Assembly: GCF_034190915.1 (NCBI RefSeq) | Contig: NW_026947489.1 | Coordinates: forward strand, 55,180,001 to 55,244,000 | Length of the DNA stretch: 64,000 nucleotides | Source: Cavia porcellus | Lineage: Eukaryota > Chordata > Mammalia > Rodentia > Caviidae | Direction: 5' to 3' | Shown: piece after piece, positions 1 to 12,304 of the stretch | How positions within the stretch are numbered: the stretch's first letter is position 1 | Layout of the letters: every line of letters begins with the position of its first letter | Program-made: the position numbers and the translations under genes | The notes under the pieces: model-generated | Told to the model about the DNA's origin: nothing | Databases searched by the model: none | What the model saw: the letters and a program-made list of their open reading frames with translations, nothing else

Positions 1-717
1 TGATTAAACACTGTTCAAATTATAGTTTTGTTGCCTAAGATGTCAACACTTCACCAAAAGAAAGTGGAAATTATCAAATTATAGCTTTAAAATTATAAAA
101 ATATCCTTTATTGTTGAATAATTTTAAAATCCAAAAAAGATAAAGTAACTATAATACTATATTCTAATGCATTCAAATTACCACCGTGGTGTCTATATTT
201 CTAAACACTTTTCTGTGCATTTATACATAATCTTTTTACAAAAATGAGATCGTGTGGTGCATACTGTTTTGTAAGCTACTTTTTTCATGTAGTGTTTTAG
301 AAGCACATTTCCATGTCAACATTTTAGAAAACTCTACCACAGTGTTTTGTGAAACAGAAGCCAAGAACCATATCAGAATCTCCATGAGGGCATGTATTAT
401 CTGATAAATATAATTTTACTTGCAGAGAAAAACCAAAAAGAACTATCATTTTTGTAATACAACCTATAGAATATAAAGCACAAGAATTCCTATTGGCTGT
501 TAAGATGTTTACCTAGGATCTTCTTGAGTTTTTTGTATAATCCATTGGTCTCCTACATACGTATGCCAATATATGCTGGAATAGACTGTTATGTCAACAA
601 ATAGAAATGTGGATTTTAAAGATGGTGAAATATAGTGCCTAGACCACCAAGCATTCTGTTTTACCAATAATCTCCTATTGCTTTGGGGAAGTTTGTTCTT
701 TTTGGGGAGGAGGTATT

Positions 718-835
718 TTGTTTGAGACAGTGCCTCACCGTATAATATAGGCTGGCTTCAAACACATGGTGATCCTCCTGCCTCAGCCTTCTGAGTGCTG
801 GGATTGTAAATATGCACTACAATGCCCAGCTCTAG
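718..835 (-). mobile_element. B1-like SINE, diverged
   Basis: Read on the - strand this is a 7SL-derived SINE body. On the + strand it shows the complement signature GAGACAG, then GATCCTCCTGCCTCAGCC, GTGCTGGGATT and a terminal GCCCAGC. It is heavily mutated. Confidence 0.7.
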
Positions 836-3499
836 TTTCTTATTGTTGAGTTTAAGTTTTAAATTCTCACACATCCTGATGTCTTGGCTACTTGTTAGTA
901 ATTCTCCATTATACCACACTATAGCCTGCTACCTAATTTATTTTGTAGTATGATTCATCTTTTAAGTTTTCTCATATACCTAGGCAATAAACAGCAGAGT
1001 AGAAAGTGATAGAAATAGAGACTCATTCAAGAAGGCTACACAAGGGTTTTCCCAATGGGAAGTGCTGCTGGTGGATCGCTCTGGGTGCGTTAATGAACTC
1101 ACTGAGAACATATCAAACCATAGTGAAGTGGAGATGGTGATCTTTAACCAGATCTGTGACTGCTTTCTCAAAGAAACAATTCTAGACACAAACCATGTTC
1201 CCTTAGTTTACTAAATCAGGGAAAAGTAAATGCAGTCAACTGAACATTGAACAAACTTATCCTGAAAGAGTTTTGACATGATTTATTTGTACAGACTTTT
1301 GAAGCAAATTATTTATTTATGTGATACATAGAGAAAGAAATTCTGGTTTATATTTGCAGCTATTGTGACCAGAAACAAAGAGAATATTTTGTGATGAATC
1401 ATTATTATTATTTTATATCATCCATTTCCAGAGAATATTCAAGTAGAATTTGGTTGGTGCAACCATAAGGAATCCTGTGAAAAGACTTCTAGCATTTTTT
1501 AGGCATGGAAATACAGGACCTCAAGGATCTACTATTTTTAATGGAACATTCATCCCAGGAAATTTCAACCCTTGAGATTCTGAGTTCTTGAATTTTTAAC
1601 ATTCAATCCGATTCCTCTTTACTAGTAGAAAATAAAGAAAAAGTTAAATAATCACAACAAGAAAACAACCAATAAAATTAATTAAATCAATTATACACCT
1701 CTTGCAAAGACTCCAAAATAAAAGAAAGTTTTACGTAAGTTGTTCATACTTTAAGAAAGTTTTTATAGATAGTCTTCTACATTGGACAATTCCCAAAGTC
1801 TCCACTGACCCTGAAACATGGTTTCCCTTTTCCTCCAAATTCTGACCAGTGCTGCAAATGCATATGAATCAGTGAGTGTGCATTTGTTCTTGTAATGGAA
1901 AACAAAATAAATAAATTTCTTTCATGCTGTGAGTCCATAGAATAAAGAATATTAGTCTTTAGTTGGCAGATTTTACTTTCATCACAGACATCTTGTCTGA
2001 AGTCATACCAAGATGGCTTTCAAAGAATTTTCTAGAAAGGAAAAAAGATTTTACACACAAAGATGCCCCACAGACTGGGTGATAACTCATTCATCCACCA
2101 CAATCAGGAAAGAGGTGTCTCCAGGTCTTCCCTTCTGCAGACTTACCCTGGCTCTCGCCAGCTGGATGCCCCTTCCTTATCCTCTCACCTTTCCATCTTG
2201 TCTTTGGTTTTTCCCATTATCAGCATCTCTGCCAAGGTAGCAATCCCAGCTCAGTCACTGAAAAGCTACAGTCACTTCATAGACTCCTACACTGTCTGTT
2301 TATGAGCTTCAAATAACACTTGTGAGTCTCCTTCCTAACTCTTGTTCATTCAGCTTCTGGCTATGTCACTTCTTTGGGCTTCCGATCCTAAAATCTCCTG
2401 GAGGCTTGGAACTCTGCAAAGCCTTGAACTTCATTGTGCTACTTGCTCTGGTAGCATCTGGAACCAACCTCACAAATGATGCCCAGGTCTCTAACAGAAT
2501 GGACACCTTTCAGTCAGTTCTCATTTGCTGCAAAACCTGAACGTGATCAAGAAAAAAGCTTCTTTGACATTTGTCCCCTCCTGATTTTCCTCTTTTCTCT
2601 TTCTCTGAGGAGTCCATCAGCACCCAGCTTCACAGTTGCTCTAAAGAAAGTGCTACATTCCTTTCATCACAAAAATTGTATCTCTGGAGTCACCATCTGG
2701 GATTTTTATCTATTCTGCAAGTCTGGCTACGTTGTCCAGTCTCTGCTTATTCCAAGTTGGTGGGTATTGAAGCCCAGTCGTACATCCTACATGGAATATT
2801 GTCTCAAGATCATTTTGGAATGATTTTTGTCTTGTTTCTTTTTAAATCATATAGGCCCATTATTATTCAAGGAGTCATTCTCAGAAGGTGGTTAAATGCA
2901 TGGAGAAAACTGAAATTAGGACAGCTTTGCATTTTAAAGACCGCACTCTGTCTTTGCATGGCCGGTGGTTTCTCCCTCTCGCTACCTTCTCTCTGTGGAT
3001 GCCTTTGTTTGTGAAGTTATTTTTTAACTGGAATAAAAAGCTCAAAGGCCAGAATGCATGAAGAGAAATACTTCTCATACTCAAGAGGTTATCAAGATAC
3101 CACAGATTTTAAAAATGAGTTCATAACATTGATTCTTAAGCTCCAGGCATTTCCTTGAAGAACTTCCAAAAAACTTCAAATAGAATTTTCTTGCCATGCT
3201 CAGTTTTAGTTGTGTTTAACATTGTTTTTTTTCTGGTGCAAATATGTTTATATAGCTCAAAAATCACTATATTCACAAACTAAGAAGATTTGTTTTTACT
3301 TCCTTAATAATAGAAAAAGCAAAACCATATAGCTCCGTACTTAATTATTACATGCTTTAATGATTCAGTTTTCTCATCTAGGCAATAAGGGTGAGCTTGG
3401 CAGTAGAAGTTTGTTTTCTGAAATCTTTAAACCTTAACACTATCAGGTTAGAGCAAGTATTTCTAAACTGAAGTGTTGAGACGTTTTTGGTTTTACAGA

Positions 3500-4060
3500 G
3501 TTAGAACCAGCTGAAAAATTAGAGACCACAGTACACACATTTCTGACACCAACTGTGAGTACAGGGGGCTCCTCCCAAGCCACCCCCAGGTTCAGCCATT
3601 CTCCAGGAGACTCACAGAGCTCACAAAAGGCCACTGTGCTCTCTCTGGTTGATCAATCACAAGTGGAGAAGGTGGGTGAGGCTCAGGCAAGGGTGCTGTG
3701 CTGTGGTTCCCTCCCCCGACAGAGAGCATATTTCCCCCCAGGAACTGATATATGGCCAGTGCAAAGGGCTTTGACAACCAGGAATCACTGCCTGAGCCTC
3801 AGGGTTCAGTCTTTGCTCAGAGGTGACTCCCCATACGGCTGATCTCAGGATTCAGCCCTAGTGGCTAGAATATGTAACAGAACACCCATAACCTACATTG
3901 AATTGTTAGTCTATATAATACGAACACTTTCCATCCTAAATACTATTTGGTGTGGTCAGGCCCTACCTTGAATCACATTGTTAAACTCTCTGGTATGATG
4001 CAAGGTTCCCAGGCAAACAAGGAAATCCTTATGGAGAAGGACAAGCCAAGAGCTTAGATG
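3500..4060. mobile_element. Possible ERV-type LTR remnant
   Basis: This GC-richer block contains features reminiscent of old mammalian ERV LTRs: the segment CTCACAGAGCTCACAAAAGG and long pyrimidine/purine patches in otherwise AT-rich intron. No clear ends or target duplications are visible, so class and orientation are unresolved. It could equally be unique intron. Confidence 0.25.
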
Positions 4061-4221
4061 TCACCCTCCTAAAACCAGTAGCAAAAGCCAGACACATTTT
4101 GGAGGACAAGGTTAAACTTTTAAAAATGTTAATTAATGTGAGGTAGTAATAATACAGTGTGGTATTTCAGTACATGTATACTATTTGTAATTACGAGATC
4201 AGGGTGACTGGCTTCTGTTCT

Positions 4222-4386
4222 GTTTTGGGTTTTGGTTTTTGATTTTGTTTGTTTGTTTGTTTGTTTGTCTGTTTGTGTGTTTTTTAGACAGGGTCTTGAT
4301 ATGTGGTCTAGGCTGGTCTTGAACTCACAGTGATCCTCCTGCCTCACTGTGCTGGGATTACAGGTGTGTACCACCACGCCTGGCCT
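4222..4386 (-). mobile_element. B1-like SINE with (GTTT)n-type tail
   Basis: The - strand carries a 7SL-derived monomer. On the + strand the order is a T/G-rich tail with repeated GTTT (about 4230-4285), AGACAGGGTCTTG, GATCCTCCTGCCTCA, GCTGGGATTACAGG and CACGCCTGGCC. This is better preserved than the copy at 718-835. Confidence 0.85.
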
Positions 4387-5289
4387 GGCATATGTTCACC
4401 TCAGATACTTGTCATTTTTTGTGTTGTAAACTTTCAAAATCCTCTCTAGTGGCTATTTTTAAATGATCAATTAATTATTGTCAACCTAGCACCCATAAGA
4501 GGCCATAGGACATTAAAAGCTCCATACAGTTTCACTCCTGGTGCCCATTATGCCTCCTCCATCTTCTTCCCACACCCCCTTCCTGGGCTCTGATAACCAT
4601 GATTACAATCTCTTCTTGCATGAGGAGCAAGGTTAAATTCTTTAGCACACAATTCCTAAGGCTTTTCTATTTTAGAGGGCAAGGAAGCAAAAGATTGCTA
4701 GGTATCTTATTGCTAGAAGGAAAATTGGAAGCCTAGTGCTTCTTCTAGCAGGATCCCAAGAGCAGATTCTCTGATACAAGAAGTATCAGACTACAGGCTC
4801 CTATATCAGATACATTGAGCCAGATTTTCTACAAAGGGATCCCATATATTTTGAATACATTCTCCTGACAGGTTCTCATACCATCCAAAATTGGAGAAAT
4901 GCAATTATGACCCAAATTTCTTGTTCTTAAATGTAGAGTAAAATATAGCAGAAGATGTAGCAAAGGGAGAAAATTCCATCTCTGGTTCCACCACCGAGTT
5001 TCTGAGCATATCAGAACTCAACCACATCCTGTTTTTGGAGGACAACGTTTAGCAACATTTTTTTCAAACAGACATAACTGATTGTTTTAGATTTAGAGCA
5101 TAATTTGTGTTACTTTCTGCTCTTTCGGAAAATGTGAGACACACGGTGGTATTCGAAACTTTTTGGTTGGCCTCAGGAAAAGTGAATTTCACCCATCAAA
5201 GTATCTCTATGACAACCAGTGGTGACCAGTGGCCTCCTTGATCTCTGAAAACACTTTGACTCCTGGGTCTTCAGGTCCGCTCATGGTAG

Positions 5290-5800
5290 GAGTGTTCCTA
5301 GTCTTTCATTTGCTCATTCACTCACCAACTATTGCATGTGCATTCTGCAGCAGGCACTGTTCTAGGTGGGGAGCATAGAATCATGACCAGAACAGAAAAA
5401 TCTCTGCCTTAGTGAAGCTAGGAGGACATAAATATTCTGATAGATAGTGATGCATGTTGGGTAGATTTTTTTTAAAGCAGGATATAAAAGGACTAAGGAG
5501 CTGAGAGGGTGGTTTGCTAGTTTGCATAAAATATTTAGGGAAGGAATTTCTAATATGGAGACTTTTAAGCAGGGAAGTAAAAGAGCAGTCTTAGAACTAC
5601 TTGGGTAAATTCAGCAGCAAATGCTAAGGCCCCAGGCAGAACAGTTTCATGTGCAGTGAAGGAGAAAGGTTGATATAATGGTATTAAATGGAGACTAAGG
5701 AGGGGATGGATAGGTAGAGTGCCAGTCACCTTTGCAAAGAACTCGGAAAGAACAGGAAGAGCTGCAGTAGAAAGTGCTGGAATAAATAAGGCCAAGAGAA
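5290..5800 (-). mobile_element. L2-type LINE, 3' part, ancient
   Basis: The + strand shows the reverse complement of the L2 3' end: TTTGCTCATTCACTCACC, then GCAGGCACTGTTCTAGGTG, and further on AAGGCCCCAGGCAGAACAG. These match the remembered L2 consensus order. The copy is strongly diverged and its ends are not determinable. Confidence 0.55.
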
Positions 5801-6517
5801 GGGTTTGGCCATGTGGGAATAGTTAAGAGTAGAGGCTAATCAATGCGTGCAGGTGGAACGCCCTAGTAAAAGGCAAATCACTGGTGCTGTTGCAGAGAGC
5901 AGTCCTTGCCTAGGTGAAAAGCAACAGCAATGCCTGTGCAGGAGTCGCCTCAGGCTGGAACATACGGGTCTTTTTTCCCATCATGCTCCTTTTCTTCAGG
6001 TCTCTGATTCCTGCAGTGATCTATTTTCAGCCTTCCTGCCTTTTCTCATGACCCTATCCAAATTCTCTAGTCTTCTGATGCCCGTCAGAAAATAAAAGGA
6101 ACAAATGATATTCATAGTACTCCTTCCTGGAGAGTGAGGCTGAAATACCTACTCCTCCTGTTTTCAGCTTTGCTGGATGTCCGTTGAGAACTGGTGCAGA
6201 AGAGCTGTGTAGATACTATCGTTCCTCAAACTTCACTTTACGAAATGGAAGGAGCATCACTGCCAAAATGCACCAGTCCCGCATGCCAGGCATCTTTCCT
6301 TGGCTTTTCTCTTTACCATTTGATGTTGAGTGACTAGACTGGGTCTGCTACCTCCACCTGACACCGTTAGTCTAATGTCTAAATGTTACCTCCCCAGCTG
6401 GGAGGACTCGGAGCCCATAAAGACTGCTTTCTGGACAGTTGGTAAATTTATCACTCAGTCCACTAAACCTGCAGTGATTTGTTTGAGGAAACCGATCGTG
6501 AATTAGAAAGAGGGTAA

Positions 6518-6533
6518 CAGCGCCACCTGCTGG
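6518..6533 (-). promoter_or_regulatory. Candidate CTCF binding motif
   Basis: The + strand reads CAGCGCCACCTGCTGG; its complement CCAGCAGGTGGCGCTG fits the CTCF core consensus (CCASYAGRKGGCRSY) at every position. It lies in apparently unique intron about 3.8 kb upstream of exon A, with the motif oriented on the - strand. Occupancy cannot be told from sequence. Confidence 0.5.
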
Positions 6534-7191
6534 AATTACACTTGAAGGGGGAGAAGGTGGCGAACGCTGTCCGTGGTTCTGTTGCATTCTTTCATGACCC
6601 AACTTTACTCGACAGAATTCCTCATCTCTAGCACAGTATTTACTATACCAATATGCCACCTTGTGCACTTATCTTGTAACTTTTTCTTTTCTCCCAGTAG
6701 TGGTAGGGGCCCAGTGTCATGCCGCTGTGCTCTGCTCTTCTCAGTAATCTGATGTTTATCCAATGGTTCCAGCAACATTAGGAGGAGCCACAACCTCCCT
6801 ACCCATGTCAAGTGGCGTGAGACTCCCTTTTCCTTTTCTATCTTATAAGCTAAGATACTTTTTTCAAAACACCATCAGAAGTCCCAGCCTACATCTCATC
6901 GGCAGAAGGAAATACTTTGTCCTATCCTAAGTGGTTCATTGGCAGGCAGCATGGAATTGCTATGTTTGTGTTATCAAAATCCAGATTCACCTTCTGGGGT
7001 TGAGCTAGGGCCATCCTCTGAAGAAGGATAAGATTCTGAAAACACTTTGATTTCTGGGTAGTCAGGTCAGCTCACAAGAGAAAAGGTAAATGTGACTAAT
7101 TTGGACAGGAAAACTCCTCATGATCTCCTGTGTCTGCTAGTCTTCTGAGATAGTGGCATTAACACCTTTGTTAACCTTTCTAAGGGTGCAC

Positions 7192-7211
7192 GTGTGTGCA
7201 CGTGTGTGCAC

Positions 7212-7251
<40 letters not shown>
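7192..7251 (+). repeat. (TG)n microsatellite with GTGCAC lead-in
   Basis: About 19 uninterrupted TG units run from about 7214 to 7250. They are preceded by three imperfect copies of a GTGCACGT-type unit. Frames open across it give valine/cysteine runs that are not protein. Confidence 0.95.
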
Positions 7252-7429
7252 AAACACACACTTTGGAAGACAGTGCCTTCTGTCAAGGAGGAAATGTTTT
7301 GTTTCCTGACCAGGATAATAAGGACAATGCCTTTCCCAAGGCAAAAACTGAGCGTGTTTGCTATCAGCTCATTTAAAGGATCAGTTTTCTAAATTTGGGG
7401 TTCCTCCACTGTGAAGCAAAGGTACTGCA

Positions 7430-7640
7430 TGTGCAGCATCCATCTGTGAAGCCCTACGTCACCCCCATGGGACTTGGGGGCAGAGAGATGGAAAATGACC
7501 TGAGCATGCAGCTCGGGCTGCCCACTATGTGGGGAGTATAAATCCTTTGTCTCTGACCAGGACTCGCGTGTCTTCCACCCACATCATGAAACTGGGCAGC
7601 TAACTGGTAGCTTGCAAACGGGTAAGAAACTCAGAACTCC
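7430..7640 (+). promoter_or_regulatory. TATA-bearing block, possibly a solo-LTR remnant
   Basis: This GC-richer stretch has TATAAAT at 7537-7543 and a G|GTAAGA splice-donor-like site at 7622. The arrangement of TATA, some 80 nt of leader and a donor is seen in ERV LTRs and in cryptic promoters. No family match is recognised and no terminal repeats are visible, so this is tentative. Confidence 0.2.
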
Positions 7641-9989
7641 CCACCTCTTGCCACTGCTGGAATGCAGTAAATCATGTTTGAGTGCATGTCCTTTCTGATG
7701 CGTCGTGCTATCTATACTCAGCTCTCTGATCTTTATTGCTGGAAAGAAGAAGAAACATGATTATAAGGGATTTCTTCTTGACAGGCAAAACCAGAGCAAC
7801 ACTTCTGTCTCCAAGCAGAGTCACATTAAGAGAGGACAGTGTCATTGGCTCTGGTGTCTTCTAAGCTGCCTCTTTTTTATTTGCTCACTGGCTTTCTCTA
7901 TAATTATCTCTTTTAAAATGTCAGTTGCTCTCACCCAGAAGACCAAGTGCAATCAGCCACAAACTGAACTTTAGAAGCTTTTAAAATACACTGGCTGTCT
8001 GCCTGGGAGATGGGATTTATCAAAGGTATGCCGCAACAATGTCAGGGCAACTGATATTGAATGAGGAAAAGGACCCCGTCCTTGCTCTCTCACACTGCGC
8101 CTGCAGCCCCTTCCTTAGGCAACCACAGAAGGGAAACCGGATATGCCGAGCTTGTAAATATTTCAGCAGTGTCTCAGTGGAAGCTCCATGGGGACGAAGT
8201 TGCTTGTAGAATTGTGTGACCTTGGATCCCTTTTGCTATACCCTTGGAGCAGCTGGCAGGAGTTCTGAGCTACAGCAGAACTCTGTCAACTTTCTTTCCT
8301 TCTCTAGAGCAAGATACTGTGCTAAGGAGACCATGTCAAGAGAAAAAAATAGGGATCCATTGTGATAAACACAGAGAAAAGTGTGGATGGTTTTTAATGA
8401 CTGCTGGTGCCTAGAATTTCTCCAAATGTTGACAGTTTAAAGACTTGGGCAAGGATTCATCATAGCAGAAGGACAGCAGCAGGGAAAATTAGACCAGCAT
8501 TTATCCTTTTGTGTTGAACTTTAGGGTTAAACTCAATTTATCCCTAAATTCTATTTCCCTGATGGCAGTTGATGCCTTTAAGACAAAACAATCTTTCCTA
8601 CTTAGCCCAGACTCCCTTGTTCTCTTGCTCTTCTGACAACTTACATTTAAAACCGCATCTGCCAGGACACAGCACTGTGAGACAAAAGCAGATTTAATCT
8701 TAAACCAAGGCCACTTTTTCCCCCATCGACTGTCTCCAAACTGCCAAGAAAGATCATTCAGCTCATGGGTCACATTGTCACCCACCTGCATTCTGATCAT
8801 AACTCCAAAACTCTTTGAGAGCAGTCACCATTTAACACTGCATGTTAAATCCTGTCCCAGTGACCCCTAGAAGTAGAGGCTCTGCAGATTTTTTCCTGGA
8901 GTGTGCATGGAATCACCACTGCTGTTAACATTAAAGTACTCTTCCTAATGACACAAAGGATCAAAATTCTTTAGCACAATTATGTTGATTAAATTGAGTT
9001 CTACGTCTAACATCCCTGTAGCTCAATAAAGTTAATGCAGCTTTCCGGGGGGTTCAACACAGAAGCAGGGAACACTGTAGCCCCTGCGAAAATCCTGCCC
9101 TGTGTGGCTTTTAAATTAGAAGTCTGATTGCTTGCAACACCATCTCAAAATGGTACCAGCCTGAAGAAACTGAATTTTCCATTAGCCCTGGAAAAAATGA
9201 CAGATATTTAATTAAACTGCTTAGAGATTAGGTGGAAGGCTTATTGATGGATAGAGGGCTGGATATCTTTATAAGCAAAGTCAGGAAATTCACTGTTGTG
9301 CCACATCTTTAATGTTGAAAAGAATCCAGCAAGCCTGAGGGAGCTTAGGACGTGCTTGCTGCTTCAGCAGTAAGCTGCCCTCCTGCCAATCACAAGAAAA
9401 ATACCCATTTAAAAAAACACGTTTGTAAAGCGCAGTGTGGTCACTGAGAAGCTGCACAGAAAACTGAAAATGTGAAATAAGAAAGCCACTTCTAACTAAA
9501 GTTGACAACGCAGCCACCGAATCCATTTTCCTATTGTTGGAGGGTGATTTATTGCAGAAGGAAGAAACTTGGAGGAGATCTCTGAAAACAAAAAATAGAA
9601 TGATTTGTGGTCAGTGCTGGAGGGAAGGTTATGCAAAGGACCCAGAATCGCAGCTGGGGACCAACCAAGGTGTGCAACACACGATGTAAAAGGGATTGTG
9701 CTCTAAGAATGTCGTGCAACTTTCAAGACAGCTGCAAGTTGTCCAGAAAAGGTGTAGGTAACCTTCACTGTTTCAGCAACTCACATATTCCTAACTTTCA
9801 AAGCTAATGGACTGGATTTCTGTAAGTTCCTCCCAAAGCAGCAATTCTCTGCTCTACTTATTAACATTTCCCAGAGAACTTTGGGACACACCAGCACCTA
9901 TTCCAGATGCAGTTAAAATCTCTGAAGCCAGATGTGTCAAAAATCTCTCACCAGAGACAATCACTACTCAAATAGGAGCCAAAGATCTC

Positions 9990-10175
9990 AAGCTCTGAAG
10001 CCTGGTTAACTCGGACTCAGATCCTGTGATCCACTAACTCACTGACCTAAGACATTCGGCTCTGGGTCTTAATTCATCAACTTCCCTTGACCACAGTTTC
10101 CCTCCTAAAGTGAATCAATGATGATAACTTCTTGGGAAGCTTCAAAAGATTAAGTAACATACTGGCACATAGACC
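9990..10175 (+). mobile_element. MIR SINE
   Basis: The order of segments follows MIR in sense: a middle like ..ACTCACTGACCTAAGAC.. for the 'cactta..tgtgaccttg' core, then ACAGTTTCCCTCCTAAAGTG, AATGATGATAACTTC and finally TACTGGCACATAG. It is ancient and diverged, and it sits about 180 bp upstream of exon A. Confidence 0.6.
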
Positions 10176-10353
10176 CCCTTGTTTAGTGATGGTGATCAAC
10201 AGGTTGGTGCTCTTCACATGCTTCCTCCATGTACCTTTGTAACTGAGACCTGGACAGACATTTTTCTAGTCCTGCTTTGTTTTTCCAGTTCACTGCTCTT
10301 TGGTGTCTGGGAGAACCATCCTCATCTGACTTTCACACTTTCTGTTTCTCCAG

Positions 10354-10572
10354 CTGCCACAGAAGTGTCCTTTTCATTTGATGTTGGAAACGGGCCAGTA
10401 GAGATCGTCGTGAGGTCACCCTCCCCTCTCAACGATGACCAGTGGCACCGGGTCACCGCAGAGCGGAATGTCAAGCAGGCCAGTCTCCAGGTGGACCGGC
10501 TGCCCCAGCAGATCCGCAAGGCCCCGACGGAAGGTCACACACGCCTAGAACTCTACAGCCAGCTGTTTGTGG
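10354..10572 (+). CDS. CNTNAP2: CNTNAP2 exon A: central part of laminin-G domain 3
   Basis: This internal exon of 219 nt encodes 73 residues of the extracellular part of Caspr2, a neurexin-superfamily adhesion protein. Caspr2 pairs with contactin-2 at juxtaparanodes and helps cluster Kv1 channels. Visible in the translation are [17 protein letters not shown], the typical LamG strand [12 protein letters not shown] and the end LELYSQLFV. The match to mammalian CNTNAP2, as I remember it, is nearly residue for residue. The first two bases (CT) complete a codon begun in the previous exon, probably Ser, and the last base G opens a Gly codon finished in exon B, so the exon is phase 1-1. The acceptor is ..tttctccag and the donor is G|GTGAGT. 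The frame is open further upstream to 10179, but that is intron. By family knowledge this should be roughly exon 17-19 of 24; the exact number is uncertain. Confidence 0.96.
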
Positions 10573-10589
10573 GTGAGTGCTGCCAAGAC

Positions 10590-11047
10590 TGTCTTAACTA
10601 ACGTTGCATTGCTGAGATAAAATGCTCAATACTCACAGGTGAAAGGAAAGGTTTGTCGAGATGTCAGTCCGCAGTCAGATGGCTCCAGGGCAGGGCAGCA
10701 TGGCAGAGGGCATCACAAGAGAAACATGGCAAGCGGGCAGGAGAACAAGCGGTGAAGCAAAGCAGTAGCAGCAATACTTCCTTTGTTTTTTAGACCATCT
10801 AGGCCACAGGCCTTGTGGGGGGTGCCGCCCACACCCAGGATGGGGCTCCTGTCTTCGTTAAACCCATTTAACCACACCAGAGGTACACTAATTCTCATCA
10901 GTGAACTAAGTTAGTGCCACACAGCCTTAATCCCAGAATCACATCCTTCACCCACATTCACACATTCTAGATCCAACCACCCTCCTCCAAAAGCCCCACC
11001 TGTGGCAGCATTAAGCTTTGGGGGGACATCTGTATACATCCATAACA
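10590..11047 (-). mobile_element. MaLR-like LTR abutting the exon A donor
   Basis: This 458-bp block begins TGTCTTAACTAACG and ends CATCCATAACA, consistent with TG..CA LTR termini. Inside, read on the + strand, are the reverse-complement MaLR hallmarks: AGCATGGCAGAGGGCATCAC, a GCCACACAGCC/CCAACCACCC region, AAAAGCCCCACCTG and GGGGGGACATCTG. No convincing 5-bp target duplication is seen. Its left end lies only 17 nt beyond the first base of the exon A splice donor. Confidence 0.65.
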
Positions 11048-12302
11048 GGCAATCCTGACTTCCCTCTGTTGGTTTTAAGAATCTTCACAATGTAACAAAA
11101 TAAAAAAAGACTATGGAAGCTTTCGATAAAGATCTTTCCCAAAGTAAATGCCTGTACCTCTTGTTATCTCCTCCAAGAGAGAAAGCAACAAGGAAAATAC
11201 CCAGGAGAGTAAGACTTGGCTCCACATCCATTTCTCTGGGGCACAGGGTCCTCAGCTACAAAGCTAACGTGTAAGGTGGAACATCTCTCAGAACTCTGAT
11301 GTCTGCAGCTTTATATCTATGGCTTTAAAATATGACAAATTATTGGACATTCGGGACACTTATAAGTGTGAGGAAGGAAGGAAACCAGAGAAGAAGGAAA
11401 GAAGGGAAGGAAAAAGCTCTCTAAATTCAACTTTGCTTAAAGTGATCAGGGGATTGGAGAGAAAATGAGCTATGTTCAGATTTATCTGAAATGCTAAATA
11501 AAAATTCATTCCTTTCTCTGCCCATCTTCAAGCTGCTAGGCAGAGAAAGACTTAGATTTCTCTTAACATAGTGTCCCTGTACAGAGGAAAGAAGTCAACA
11601 ACAAGAAGACATTTAAAGACAGCAAAAAATGCTGCAGTAGAATCTCATCCAGTCTCACGCTAGTCTTCATCAATACCTTTGCTGTTGATATATTCCAGAT
11701 GAACTTAAAAATATTTCAAAACAGTACATGTTCCCATGGCCAGTTGAGTCTTTAATTTTGCTTTCCAGAATATTGGTGTTTTAGGAAATAAGCAACTTTT
11801 TCTTATTGAATGAAAATGAAGTAATTTTGAACGGCTTTGTGGGATGCACCACATAGAACACCCCACTGGATTTTTTGGGAGGGGTCATTGGTCAATCAGT
11901 CAACTGTGGTCTCCCACCCAGCAAACTGAGTGATGCTTTGCTGTTCATATTCATAACACCTACCACCTGTACCCAGTCCTAGGATGCAGCCCACCAAGCA
12001 TTTGCTACTGTTGGCAAGGGCCAGAGTTAGCATATGGTTTCCCTTGGTTGTATTTGTATGCTTGAAAAACATTAGAAAATCACAAAAAGAACTCCTAAAC
12101 TAAGTAGTCACTCTTTTCATGTGATGTGTACAAGGTACAGAACAACAGTGAGCTTTGAAAAGGTAGACTGATTTGTTAAAAAGCCCCATCAGCCAGGGAC
12201 CGTGACAGAATTGAAGTTTGGAAATAAAATAGTCCCCAACCTCATTGGGAACCCAGCACTTTCTAAATCTTTCCCTCTACTCATAGATCTCAAAATTACA
12301 TG
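11048..12302. other. Intron with no recognised element
   Basis: It contains a purine-rich GGAAGGAAGG/GAAAGAAGGG stretch near 11373-11417 and otherwise ordinary AT-rich unique-looking sequence. No open frame of note. Confidence 0.6.
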
Positions 12303-12304
12303 TA

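Larger units (their letters stand above)
1..10353 (+). other. CNTNAP2: CNTNAP2 intron upstream of exon A (3' part)
   Basis: No coding exon of the gene is visible before 10354. I looked for a LamG- or EGF-like peptide flanked by AG and GT in the open frames and saw none. The stretch ends in a good 3' splice site: a CTGAC branch-point candidate at 10326-10330 with its A 24 nt before the AG, then a pyrimidine-rich tract and CAG at 10351-10353. Recognisable repeats are listed separately. The parts 1-700, 840-3500, 4390-5290 and 5800-9985 otherwise look like ordinary unique intron. Confidence 0.8.

Noticed and set aside
7153..7392. Cysteine/valine-rich frames
   Set aside because: Translation of a (TG)n microsatellite. 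Similar artefacts occur at 17414-17650, 23923-24150, 58952-59140 and 60244-60529.
10179..10353. Open frame extending upstream of exon A
   Set aside because: The frame continues without a stop by chance, but the branch point, polypyrimidine tract and CAG at 10353 place the exon start at 10354, and homology to the laminin-G domain begins exactly there.
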